A program made the position numbers and the translations under genes. Source: an uncultured Oscillospiraceae bacterium (lineage in GTDB: Bacteria; Bacillota; Clostridia; Oscillospirales; Acutalibacteraceae). Taken from it: 18,959 bases of DNA. The notes beneath the pieces were generated by a model. The model was given only the letters and a program-made list of their open reading frames with translations. It made no database searches and was not told where the DNA came from. The stretch covers positions 1-18,959 of the forward strand of contig UQVI01000013.1 of assembly GCA_900544515.1 (NCBI GenBank), given 5' to 3'. This document shows positions 7,139-15,211 of this stretch, one piece after another. The number at the start of each line of letters is the position of its first letter. Within the stretch, counting starts at the first letter, position 1.

Positions 7139-7714
7139 TTAACATATCATACCGCTTTCAATCCATCTCATAACGGACGGATATTCTTCTTTATAATTAT
7201 CAAGCTGTTCGTGATTTGTGTCAATGAATGCCTGCATTTCCTCGTAATCCTCAAAATCAAAAACAAAATCCTGTTCAAAATCATATGTTGCCGTAAACAT
7301 ATAATCAAATAAATCATCTGCTGAAAATTCCTCAAGCATTTTATTCGCTGTGATTTCTGTTGTATAATCAAGGGCGTTCTTCAAAGTGATTTCAAAATCA
7401 TCTTCGTCTGTATCTATTTCATCATTGTTTTCACAGTATTCAATGATATCACTCTCATCATATCCAAGATTCTGAAGATATTCAAGTACGTCTTCAAATC
7501 CGGTTTCATTTACCTCATCATAAAGTCTGTATATAAATTCGCCGATGAGATTCTGAAGTGCTACTGCCTTTATTACGGCATCTATTTCATTGCCTGCTTC
7601 GTCTGTGATAACAAAGCCGTCCTCCTTAAAACTGTCCCATATCATTTCATAAAAGCATCTGTGCTGCTCTTTCTCCTGAAAAACAGCCTCCTGAATATAA
7701 TTTTCAATATCCAT
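7139..7714 (-). CDS. Acidic protein of unknown function
   Basis: A 191-residue, strongly acidic soluble protein that I do not recognise. It has no signal peptide, membrane helix or catalytic motif. Asp and Glu are spread throughout, most densely at 88-109 (ENNDEIDTDEDDFE) and 145-160 (DFEQDFVFDFEDYEE), and aromatic residues are frequent between them. Secondary structure looks mainly helical. The frame is open from an ATG at 7768, but GAGGAGG stands six bases before the ATG at 7714, so I chose that. Its promoter lies at 7769-7797, back to back with that of the epimerase gene. It is a single-gene unit convergent with the peptidase operon and sharing its terminator. It could be a nucleic-acid mimic, a binding partner or a lineage-specific regulator, but nothing shows which. 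Confidence 0.8.
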   Translation of the reverse strand: MDIENYIQEAVFQEKEQHRCFYEMIWDSFKEDGFVITDEAGNEIDAVIKAVALQNLIGEFIYRLYDEVNETGFEDVLEYLQNLGYDESDIIEYCENNDEIDTDEDDFEITLKNALDYTTEITANKMLEEFSADDLFDYMFTATYDFEQDFVFDFEDYEEMQAFIDTNHEQLDNYKEEYPSVMRWIESGMIC

Positions 7715-7768
7715 TTTTATCCTCCTCAAGTGCCAAAGCAATCTGCTTAAGTTGTCTTTGCAATACAT

Positions 7769-7797
7769 ATTGTAACCGATATGTGTAATATTTTCAA
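7769..7797 (-). promoter_or_regulatory. Promoter of the acidic-protein gene
   Basis: On the minus strand TTGAAA (7797-7792), 17 bases, TACAAT (7774-7769), giving a leader of about 48 bases to the ATG at 7714. It directly abuts the divergent promoter at 7800-7828. Confidence 0.65.
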
Positions 7798-7799
7798 TA

Positions 7800-7828
7800 T
7801 TGCATTAAAAGTTTATATAAGATATAAT
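7800..7828 (+). promoter_or_regulatory. Promoter of the epimerase-nadE unit
   Basis: TTGCAT (7800-7805), 17 bases, and a perfect TATAAT (7823-7828). The predicted start is near 7835, just ahead of the ribosome binding site at 7841. Confidence 0.7.
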
Positions 7829-7855
7829 GGATTTATATAGAAGGAGTGATTGGTT

Positions 7856-8731
7856 TTGCAGTATAAAATTACAAGCGGTGAAAGTTATGCCGTTCTCGGT
7901 CTTGAGGGTGCTCAGCTGAATTCTTTAACTAAAAACGGCAAAGAGTATTTATGGCAGGGTAATCCTGATTTTTGGTCAGGACAGGCTCCTGTTTGCTTTC
8001 CGATAGTTGGTGTCTTGCCTGACGGAAAAGCAAAGGCATTCGGTAAGGACTGTAATATGAAACGTCACGGCGTGGCAAGAATCAATCCCTTTGAGGTTTT
8101 TGAACAGCATAAAAACAGTGTGACCTTTGTCCAGAGAAGCAACGAGGAAACGAAAAAACAATTTCCTTTTGACTATGAACTGAAAATAAAATATACCATT
8201 GTTGGTGATACTGTTACTAATGAATATATGATTACAAATACAGGAAATGAAAAATTGCCGTTCGTTATAGGCGGTCATCCTGCATTCAACTGCCCTGTTG
8301 ATGAGGATGAATGTTTTGAGGATTATAAGATTGTTTTTGACAAGCCTGTTGAAAAGCCTTGTCTCAGACCGGATCATCATATAGGACTTGTGGACGTAGA
8401 CAAGAAATATGATGTTATGCACGGCTCGGATACGCTGGCATTAAAGCACGATTTGTTTGAGGAAAAGGATGCTTTGATTTTTGAAAGCTGCGAAGCGAAA
8501 TCAGCCACCTTAATCGGTAAAAATGGAAAAGGAATCAGAATTGATTTTCACGATATGAACAATCTTCTTGTATGGTCAGCTGTTGGTAATGCTCCTTTTG
8601 TTGCACTTGAGCCATGGACGGGTATCTCAAGCTGTCTGGATGAGGATGGTATTTTTGAGAATAAAAGGGGAATGACCATATTATTCCCAGACGAAACAGT
8701 ATCTTTTAAATATAAAATAACAATGATTTAA
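7856..8731 (+). CDS. Aldose 1-epimerase family protein (mutarotase-like)
   Basis: A 291-residue cytoplasmic beta-sandwich protein of the galactose-mutarotase superfamily, which interconverts alpha and beta anomers of free or phosphorylated sugars. Visible family residues are FPIVGVLPDG (48-57), His71 in KRHGVAR, the probable catalytic acid His141 in VIGGHPAFNCP, and the probable base Glu252 in ALEPWTGISS. The motifs and length suit the LacX-like branch and not classical GalM. The start is a TTG: AAGGAG at 7841-7846 is nine bases before the TTG at 7856 and only three before another TTG at 7850, so 7856 is preferred. nadE follows after 56 bases with no terminator, so read-through is likely. The exact sugar substrate cannot be read from the sequence. 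Confidence 0.87.
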   Translation: MQYKITSGESYAVLGLEGAQLNSLTKNGKEYLWQGNPDFWSGQAPVCFPIVGVLPDGKAKAFGKDCNMKRHGVARINPFEVFEQHKNSVTFVQRSNEETKKQFPFDYELKIKYTIVGDTVTNEYMITNTGNEKLPFVIGGHPAFNCPVDEDECFEDYKIVFDKPVEKPCLRPDHHIGLVDVDKKYDVMHGSDTLALKHDLFEEKDALIFESCEAKSATLIGKNGKGIRIDFHDMNNLLVWSAVGNAPFVALEPWTGISSCLDEDGIFENKRGMTILFPDETVSFKYKITMI

Positions 8732-8756
8732 CAATTTATTTATATTATCTTGTTAA
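8728..8756. repeat. Inverted repeat upstream of nadE
   Basis: TTAACAA (8728-8734) and TTGTTAA (8750-8756) are exact inverted copies 15 bases apart, spanning the epimerase stop codon and the gap before nadE. No T run follows, so it is not a terminator. The half-site equals that of the redox repressor Rex, but in the opposite arrangement. Confidence 0.4.
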
Positions 8757-8787
8757 AATGTTATTGGATTGAATGATAGGTGATTAA

Positions 8788-10665
8788 ATGAATTACGGAT
8801 TTTTCAGAGTGGCGGCTGCTTCATTAAAGCTGAAAGTGGCAGATCCTGATTATAATAAAGACGAGATTAAAAAGGCAATTGACGCGGCCGTTCAGGAGCA
8901 GGCAAGACTGCTTGTAACACCTGAGCTGTCCATCACAGGCTATACCTGTGCTGATTTGTTTTTTACAAAGGCTCTGCAAAACGCGTCAAAAAAAGCGCTT
9001 GATGAAATTGTTGAATATACAAAAGACAAAAATATTTGTGTTGTAGTTGGTGCACCTTATGTTTGTAAAAATAAACTTATGAATTGTGCATTTACCATTT
9101 TTAACGGTGAGGTTATTCTAATAACCCCTAAAAAGAATATTGCCAATTATAACGAATTTTACGAAAAACGCTGGTTTGTTTCAGGTGATAAGGCAGATGA
9201 ATTCAGTAATGAATACGGTGCTGATATAGGCTCAATGATGGAAATTTGTAATGGCGTAACGCTTGGAGTTGAAATCTGTGAGGATTTATGGGTCCCTAAT
9301 CCTCCGTCTTCACAATTCGTTGTTGACGGTGCTAATATTATTGTTAACCTTTCAGCCAGTGATGAATACGTATCAAAGGCTGAGTACAGACGTGATTTGA
9401 TTTCAAATCAGTCTGCACGCTGTATCTGCGGCTATGTTTATGCAGGTGCATCTGTATATGAAAGCACGACCGATTTGGTGTTCAGCGGCGCAACGCTGGT
9501 GGCAGAGAACGGTGCAGTGATTGCAGAGGGCGAACGCTTTTTAAGAGAAAATGTAATTACCTATGCAGATATTGATGTTGAAAAGCTGAATACGCTTCGT
9601 CAGAAGAATATGAGTTTTGAAAACACTTCTGAATATTATTATAATTCTGAGTTGCTTAGAAATGAAAGTAATGATTTAAAATATCGTTATGTTGACCCTC
9701 ATCCGTTTGTGCCTGCGAATGATGAAAAAAGGCGTGAACGCTGTAAAGAGATTTTTGCCATTCAGGCATCGGGACTTGCAAAACGTATTGAGCATGTTGG
9801 CTCAAAGGGTGTTGTTGTGGGCATTTCGGGCGGACTGGATTCGACCCTTGCACTGCTTGTATGCTGCGAGGCTATGAAAATGCTCGGCAGACCGAACAGT
9901 GATATTCTCGGTATTACAATGCCTGGATTCGGTACAACAGACAGAACACACGACAATGCGGTTGAATTGATGAAAGCACTCGGTGTTTCGTCGAAGGAAA
10001 TCAGTATAAAGGATGCTTGTGTTCAGCATATGAAGGATATTGAGCACGACGACAGTGTCAAGGATATCACCTATGAAAATACACAGGCAAGAGAGCGCAC
10101 CCAGATTCTTTTTGATATGGCGAACAAGCACGGCAAGCTGCTTGTGGGTACAGGTGATTTGAGTGAGCTTGCAATGGGCTGGTGCACATATAACGGAGAC
10201 CATATGAGTATGTATGGTGTCAATGCATCCGTTCCGAAGACACTTGTGAGATACCTCGTTGAGTATGTGGCAAATGTCAGTGACAGAAAAACGGCGGAAA
10301 TTCTTTTTGATGTGCTTGATACACCTGTTTCGCCTGAGCTTTTACCGCCTGATGAAAACGGTGAAATTGCTCAGAAAACAGAGGATAATATTGGTCCTTA
10401 TGAACTGCACGATTTCTTTCTTTATCATTTTGTGCGTTTCGGCTTTGAAAAGGAAAAAATGGCTGTGCTTGCTTTGAAAGCCTTTGACGGCAAGTATGAT
10501 GAAGATACAATCAATCATTGGCTTGAGGTTTTCCTTAAACGATTTTTTATCAGTCAGTTTAAGCGTTCCTGTATTCCGGATTCACCTAAGGTAGGTACTG
10601 TTTCACTCAGTCCCAGAGGTGACTGGAGAATGCCGAGCGACGCATCATTTAATGCTTTTATTTAA
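8788..10665 (+). CDS. nadE: Glutamine-dependent NAD+ synthetase
   Basis: A 625-residue two-domain enzyme making NAD+ from deamido-NAD+, ATP and glutamine, the last step of NAD synthesis. Residues 1 to about 270 form the nitrilase-type glutaminase with triad Glu46 (VTPELSITGY), Lys115 (TPKKNIANY) and Cys164 (VEICEDLW), which releases ammonia for tunnelling. Residues from about 310 form the synthetase, with the pyrophosphate-binding SGGLDS at 347-352, GTGDLSE at 454-460 and WCTYNGDHMSMYGVNASV at 465-482. AGGTG lies five bases before the ATG. The length is normal for the fused form. A lipoprotein gene begins 12 bases after its stop, so they share a transcript. A seven-base inverted repeat lies in its upstream gap. 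Confidence 0.96.
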   Translation: MNYGFFRVAAASLKLKVADPDYNKDEIKKAIDAAVQEQARLLVTPELSITGYTCADLFFTKALQNASKKALDEIVEYTKDKNICVVVGAPYVCKNKLMNCAFTIFNGEVILITPKKNIANYNEFYEKRWFVSGDKADEFSNEYGADIGSMMEICNGVTLGVEICEDLWVPNPPSSQFVVDGANIIVNLSASDEYVSKAEYRRDLISNQSARCICGYVYAGASVYESTTDLVFSGATLVAENGAVIAEGERFLRENVITYADIDVEKLNTLRQKNMSFENTSEYYYNSELLRNESNDLKYRYVDPHPFVPANDEKRRERCKEIFAIQASGLAKRIEHVGSKGVVVGISGGLDSTLALLVCCEAMKMLGRPNSDILGITMPGFGTTDRTHDNAVELMKALGVSSKEISIKDACVQHMKDIEHDDSVKDITYENTQARERTQILFDMANKHGKLLVGTGDLSELAMGWCTYNGDHMSMYGVNASVPKTLVRYLVEYVANVSDRKTAEILFDVLDTPVSPELLPPDENGEIAQKTEDNIGPYELHDFFLYHFVRFGFEKEKMAVLALKAFDGKYDEDTINHWLEVFLKRFFISQFKRSCIPDSPKVGTVSLSPRGDWRMPSDASFNAFI

Positions 10666-10677
10666 GGGGTTTTAGTT

Positions 10678-11409
10678 ATGAAAAAAATTATTTCTATTTC
10701 AATGGTTGTTGCGATTTTATTTGCATTTACTGCCTGCTCCTCAAAGGAGTACATAGATATTCCTGTTACGGATCAGGACGGACAAGCTGTTACAGATGAA
10801 AATGGTGATGCAGTAACAGAGCGTGTTCTTAAGGATGATACAACTGCATCTTCAGATGAAGAAAGCAGCACAACATCTGCTGTATCTGATAAGAACACAT
10901 CAGCAAATAATCAGGGCAGTAGCAGCAAGACAGGCAGTACCTCAAATGGAAGTAATAAAACAACTACTAAAGCTGACAGCAAAAAGACAACAGCGAAAAA
11001 GGAAACCACGAAAAAGCAGACTACAACAAAGCAGACAACTACAGAAAAAGCTAAAAAGCGTGATGTAAAGGTAACTGTATATATTCCTACTTTCAGTGAT
11101 GTTAAGACTGAAGAAGAGCTTAAAACAGAATTGACATTGTATTACAGGGAAAAGGGCGAGAAAAAATGGAAGAAAGATGAAACAAAAAAAGATATTACAC
11201 TTGAATATAATAAAGACGGCTCGCAAAAGAAAGAAGAGTTCAAGATTAAAGGTCTTACAGGCGAATTTGAATTCAGAGCTGATTTTAAAGGCGTTGAGGG
11301 TATTAAGAATAATACAGTAGTGCTTGCAGCCGATAAGAATGAGTGTACAATTACTCCTACTACCGGTATAGAGTCCATTGTCGGCTCTACCGGAAACGGC
11401 TGGATATAA
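10678..11409 (+). CDS. Lipoprotein with Thr/Lys-rich linker
   Basis: A 243-residue predicted lipoprotein: a basic start and hydrophobic stretch lead to a lipobox FTAC with Cys20 as the lipidation site, so it should sit on the outer face of the membrane. The mature start holds an eight-residue tandem repeat, VTDQDGQA (30-37) and VTDENGDA (38-45). Residues 52-127 are a low-complexity Ser/Thr, then Thr/Lys linker (for example KKTTAKKETTKKQTTTKQTT), suited to spanning the cell wall. Residues 128-225 look like a beta-rich domain with charged strands, and the end is Gly-rich. No enzymatic motif is seen. AAGGGG lies eight bases before the ATG, 12 bases after nadE, and a strong hairpin follows. Its functional link with nadE is not obvious; the Thr/Lys linker resembles cell-surface proteins of ruminococci. 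Confidence 0.85.
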   Translation: MKKIISISMVVAILFAFTACSSKEYIDIPVTDQDGQAVTDENGDAVTERVLKDDTTASSDEESSTTSAVSDKNTSANNQGSSSKTGSTSNGSNKTTTKADSKKTTAKKETTKKQTTTKQTTTEKAKKRDVKVTVYIPTFSDVKTEEELKTELTLYYREKGEKKWKKDETKKDITLEYNKDGSQKKEEFKIKGLTGEFEFRADFKGVEGIKNNTVVLAADKNECTITPTTGIESIVGSTGNGWI

Positions 11410-11415
11410 TAGGTT

Positions 11416-11457
11416 AAAAAAGTAACAGGAAAATTCTTGTTACTTTTTTGTTTTTTT
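11416..11457 (+). terminator. Terminator after the lipoprotein gene
   Basis: AAAAAAGTAACA (11416-11427) pairs exactly with TGTTACTTTTTT (11438-11449); pairing can extend inward with one G-U pair. A T-rich tract continues to 11457. Confidence 0.9.
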
Positions 11458-11459
11458 CA

Positions 11460-11488
11460 TTGAATTTAAAAAACATTAGTGATATAAT
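11460..11488 (+). promoter_or_regulatory. Promoter of the pyruvate:ferredoxin oxidoreductase gene
   Basis: TTGAAT (11460-11465), 17 bases, perfect TATAAT (11483-11488), giving a leader of about 70 bases. A second possible -10 (TATAAT, 11532-11537) follows TTGTCT (11507-11512) at a poor 19-base spacing. The leader can form a small hairpin, GTTAG (11496-11500) with CTAAC (11511-11515). Confidence 0.75.
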
Positions 11489-11494
11489 TAACAA
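11477..11494. promoter_or_regulatory. Possible Rex-type operator over the -10 box
   Basis: Against the Rex consensus TTGTTAA-N4-TTAACAA, this stretch has a perfect right half (TTAACAA, 11488-11494) and four of seven matches in the left half (TAGTGAT, 11477-11483), 11 of 14 overall. It lies across the -10 box, where a repressor would act. AT-rich chance matches are possible. Confidence 0.3.
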
Positions 11495-11565
11495 GGTTAG
11501 GCGGATTTGTCTAACAATTCATTATTTCAGTTATAATTTTTATATTAACTTAGGAGGATTTTCCA

Positions 11566-14500
11566 ATGGCAAGAAAAAAGAAAACCATGGACGGTAACAC
11601 TGCCGCAGCGCACGTAAGCTATGCGTTCACAGAAGTTGCCGCAATTTATCCGATTACTCCTTCATCAAACATGGCTGAGGAAACTGATGCTATGGCTGCA
11701 AGAGGAGTAAAGAACATTTTCGGTCAGACCGTTAAGGTTGCTGAAATGGAATCTGAGGCAGGTGCAGCAGGTGCTGTTCACGGCTCACTTTCAGCAGGTG
11801 CTCTTACCACCACTTATACAGCATCACAGGGCTTGCTCCTTATGATTCCGAATATGTATAAGATTGCAGGTGAGTTAATCCCATCTGTTATCCATGTATC
11901 AGCACGCTGCGTATCAACGCATGCATTGAACATTTTCGGTGACCATTCAGACGTTATGGCTTGCCGTCAGACAGGTTATGCAATGCTCTGCTCTGCAAAT
12001 GTTCAGGAAGTTATGGATCTTGGTGCGGTTGCACATCTTTCAACACTCAAGAGCCGTGTTCCTTTCCTTCATTTCTTTGACGGTTTCCGTACATCACATG
12101 AAATTCAGAAGATTGAGACATGGGATTATGATGATCTTAAGTCAATGGTAGATATGGAGGATATTCAGGAGTTCCGTGCACGTGCACTTAATCCTGAAAG
12201 ACCTGTTCTTCGCGGTTCTGCTGAAAACAGTGATATCTTCTTCCAGCATCGTGAGGCTTGCAACAAGTATTACAACGATGCGATTGCTACAACTGAAATG
12301 TATATGGACAAGGTTAACGAGAAGCTCGGCACAGATTACAAGCTCTTCAATTACTATGGTGCTGCTGATGCAGACCGAGTTATCGTTGCTATGGGTTCTG
12401 TTTGTGATACAATTCAGGAGACAGTCGATTTCCTTAACGCTCGCGGCGAGAAGGTTGGTATGATTAAGGTTCACCTTTACAGACCATTCTCAGTTAAACA
12501 CCTTCTTGATGTTATGCCTGAGTCTGTTAAGACTATTTCTGTTATTGACAGAACAAAAGAGCCAGGTTCACTTGGTGAGCCTCTTTACCTTGATGTTGTT
12601 GCAGCTCTTAAGGGCTCAAAGTTTGAGAATGTGCCTGTATATGGCGGACGTTATGGTCTTGGTTCAAAGGATACATTACCTGCTCATATCATTTCTGTTT
12701 ATAACAATATGACAGCTGATGCACCTAAGCAGCAGTTCACCCTTTCAATCAATGATGATATCACAAATCTTTCACTTGATGTAACAGAGACTCCTGACAC
12801 AACTCCTGCAGGTACAACATCATGTAAGTTCTGGGGTCTTGGCTCAGACGGTACAGTAGGTGCGAATAAGGACTCTATCAAGATTATCGGTGACCATACT
12901 GATATGTATGCACAGGGCTACTTCTTCTATGATTCAAAGAAGTCAGGCGGTATCACAGTATCTCACCTTCGTTTCGGTTCATCACCGATTACATCAACGT
13001 ATCTTATCAACAAAGCTAACTTCGTAGCTTGTCACAATCCTTCATACGTAACTAAGTATGATATGGTACAGGATCTTGTTCCGGGAGGTACATTCCTTCT
13101 TAACTGTATCTGGACTCCGGAAGAGCTTGATAAGCAGCTTCCTGCAGCTATGAAGAGATATATTGCTGAAAATGATATTCAGTTCTACACAATCAATGGT
13201 ATTAAGATTGCTGAAGAGGTTGGTCTTCCGGGCCGTGCATCAACAATTCTGCAGTCTGCATTCTTCACAATCAGCGGTATTCTTCCTGTTGAGGAAGCGA
13301 TCGGCTATATGAAAGAAAAGGTTGTAGCTAAGTTCTCTAAGAAGGGCGAGGCTATTGTAAATGCGAACCATGCAGGTATTGAGAGAGGCTCACAGGAGCT
13401 TGTTAAGATTGATGTTCCTGCATCATGGAAAGACGCTGTTGACGAGTCTGCTGAGCTCGCTATTCCAACTGAGCGTCCTGAAATGAAGAAGTTTGTTAAG
13501 GAGATTCTTGATCCTGTAGGCAGACTTCACGGTGACGATCTTCCTGTTTCAACATTTGTTGACTGCGCTGACGGTGTATATCCTCAGGGTTCAGCTGCAT
13601 TTGAGAAGAGAGGTATCGCTATCACAGTTCCTGAGTGGGATGGTACAAAGTGTGCTCAGTGTAACCTTTGCTCCATGGTTTGCCCTCACGCAGTAATCCG
13701 TCCTGTATGTCTTGATGCGGACGAGGCTGCTAACGCTCCTGAGGGAACAAAGATGGTTGACCATAAGAGAACACCTTATAAGTACGCTCTTATCGTTTCA
13801 ACTCTTGACTGTACAGGCTGCGGCTCTTGTGCTAACGTTTGTCCTACAAAGTCACTTACTATGAAGCCAATCGCTTCTCAGCTTGACGAGCAGAAGATAT
13901 TCGATGCTCTTGTTGATGTTGAGGCTAAGCCTGAGGTTCTTACAAATAACACAATCGGTGTTCAGTTCAGAAAGCCATACCTTGAGTTCTCAGGTGCTTG
14001 TGCAGGCTGCGGTGAAACACCTTATGCTAAGCTTGTTACTCAGCTTTATGGTGACAAGATGTATATCGCAAACGCAACAGGCTGTTCATCAATCTGGGGT
14101 GGTTCTGCTCCTTCAACTCCTTATACAGTTGATAAGAAGGGTCACGGTCCTGCTTGGTCAAACTCACTCTTTGAGGATAACGCTGAGTTCGGTTATGGTA
14201 TGATGCTTGCTCAGAAGCAGATTCGTGAAAGACTTGCTATGGATGCACAGGTTCTCCTTGATACAGCAGTTGCTGACAAGGCACAGGCTTGGCTTGACAC
14301 TTATGAAAATGCTGAAACAAACACAGCTGCTGCTGATGCTTTGATTGACGCACTTAAGAATACAGCTTTTGATGGTGACGCTGCTGATGCTGCTGCTGAC
14401 TTCCTTAAGGATGCAGATTACGCTGCTAAGAAGTATCAGTTCATCTTCGGTGGTGACGGCTGGGCTTACGATATCGGTTTCGGCGGTCTTGACCACGTTA

Positions 14501-15090
14501 TCGCATCAAATGAAGATGTTAATATCGTTGTATTTGATACAGAGGTTTACTCAAACACAGGCGGTCAGGCTTCAAAGGCTACTCCAACAGGTGCTGTTGC
14601 TAAGTTCGCTGCATCAGGTAAGGTAGTTAAGAAGAAGGATCTTGCTCAGATTGCTATGAGCTATGGATATGTATACGTAGCACAGGTTGCTATGGGTGCA
14701 AACGCTGCTCAGTGCTTAAAGGCATTCCAGGAGGCAGCTGCTTATAATGGTCCTTCAATCATTATCTGCTACGCTCCTTGTATCAATCACGGTATCAAGA
14801 TGCCATTCAACCAGACAGAGCAGAAGAAGGCTGTTGCAGCAGGTTACTGGAATCTCTTCCGTTATAATCCTGCTCTTATTGCTGAGGGTAAGAATCCGTT
14901 CTCACTTGACAGCAAGGCGCCATCAGCTGACTATGTTGAGTTCATTGAGGGCGAGACAAGATACTCAGCTCTTAAGAGAGCATTCCCTGGTAAGGCAGAA
15001 GAGCTCTTTGCTATCGCAGCAGACAATTCAATTGAGAAGTACAATAAGCTTGCCAAGCTTGTTGATTACTATGCTCCGGACGCAGAGTAA
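11566..15090 (+). CDS. nifJ: Pyruvate:ferredoxin (flavodoxin) oxidoreductase
   Basis: A 1174-residue single-chain enzyme converting pyruvate and CoA to acetyl-CoA, CO2 and reduced ferredoxin in the cytoplasm; the central step of clostridial fermentation. The N-terminal pyruvate/TPP domain begins with YPITPSS (28-34). Two ferredoxin clusters are ligated by C696-x2-C699-x2-C702-x3-C706 and C749-x2-C752-x2-C755-x3-C759. The proximal cluster uses C812, C815, C840 and C1072. The TPP motif runs from GDGWAYD (963-969) to Asn997 in SNTGGQ. Residues of about 905-945 are an Ala/Asp-rich surface segment. AGGAGG lies nine bases before the ATG. The length and order are those of full-size homodimeric enzymes, with nothing missing. 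It stands alone between its own promoter and a strong terminator, as expected of a highly expressed gene. Confidence 0.97.
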   Translation: MARKKKTMDGNTAAAHVSYAFTEVAAIYPITPSSNMAEETDAMAARGVKNIFGQTVKVAEMESEAGAAGAVHGSLSAGALTTTYTASQGLLLMIPNMYKIAGELIPSVIHVSARCVSTHALNIFGDHSDVMACRQTGYAMLCSANVQEVMDLGAVAHLSTLKSRVPFLHFFDGFRTSHEIQKIETWDYDDLKSMVDMEDIQEFRARALNPERPVLRGSAENSDIFFQHREACNKYYNDAIATTEMYMDKVNEKLGTDYKLFNYYGAADADRVIVAMGSVCDTIQETVDFLNARGEKVGMIKVHLYRPFSVKHLLDVMPESVKTISVIDRTKEPGSLGEPLYLDVVAALKGSKFENVPVYGGRYGLGSKDTLPAHIISVYNNMTADAPKQQFTLSINDDITNLSLDVTETPDTTPAGTTSCKFWGLGSDGTVGANKDSIKIIGDHTDMYAQGYFFYDSKKSGGITVSHLRFGSSPITSTYLINKANFVACHNPSYVTKYDMVQDLVPGGTFLLNCIWTPEELDKQLPAAMKRYIAENDIQFYTINGIKIAEEVGLPGRASTILQSAFFTISGILPVEEAIGYMKEKVVAKFSKKGEAIVNANHAGIERGSQELVKIDVPASWKDAVDESAELAIPTERPEMKKFVKEILDPVGRLHGDDLPVSTFVDCADGVYPQGSAAFEKRGIAITVPEWDGTKCAQCNLCSMVCPHAVIRPVCLDADEAANAPEGTKMVDHKRTPYKYALIVSTLDCTGCGSCANVCPTKSLTMKPIASQLDEQKIFDALVDVEAKPEVLTNNTIGVQFRKPYLEFSGACAGCGETPYAKLVTQLYGDKMYIANATGCSSIWGGSAPSTPYTVDKKGHGPAWSNSLFEDNAEFGYGMMLAQKQIRERLAMDAQVLLDTAVADKAQAWLDTYENAETNTAAADALIDALKNTAFDGDAADAAADFLKDADYAAKKYQFIFGGDGWAYDIGFGGLDHVIASNEDVNIVVFDTEVYSNTGGQASKATPTGAVAKFAASGKVVKKKDLAQIAMSYGYVYVAQVAMGANAAQCLKAFQEAAAYNGPSIIICYAPCINHGIKMPFNQTEQKKAVAAGYWNLFRYNPALIAEGKNPFSLDSKAPSADYVEFIEGETRYSALKRAFPGKAEELFAIAADNSIEKYNKLAKLVDYYAPDAE

Positions 15091-15107
15091 ACTATAATAT
15101 AAAAATG

Positions 15108-15142
15108 ATACTCCGTACTACAAAAGTACGGAGTATTTTTTA
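15108..15142 (+). terminator. Terminator of the pyruvate:ferredoxin oxidoreductase gene
   Basis: ATACTCCGTACT (15108-15119) pairs over 12 positions with AGTACGGAGTAT (15125-15136) around the loop ACAAA, followed by a T run to 15141. Confidence 0.93.
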
Positions 15143-15151
15143 TTCGTATTG

Positions 15152-15183
15152 CAAAAAAAGAAAAGGGACGATTATATCGCCCC
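15152..15183 (-). terminator. Terminator of hpf
   Basis: On the minus strand GGGGCGAT and ATCGTCCC (15183-15165) pair over eight positions, one G-U, around a three-base loop, then run into TTTTCTTTTTTT (15164-15153). A second inverted repeat, AATGATTT (15191-15198) with AAATCATT (15209-15216), sits just upstream over the hpf stop codon. Confidence 0.82.
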
Positions 15184-15211
15184 TCAAAGAAATGATTTTA
15201 TAATACAGAAA

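Noticed and set aside
14250..14420. Ala/Asp-rich repetitive-looking stretch in the pyruvate:ferredoxin oxidoreductase, considered as an insertion or repeat expansion
   Set aside because: It lies at a variable surface segment of the family, keeps the reading frame, and the total length is normal.
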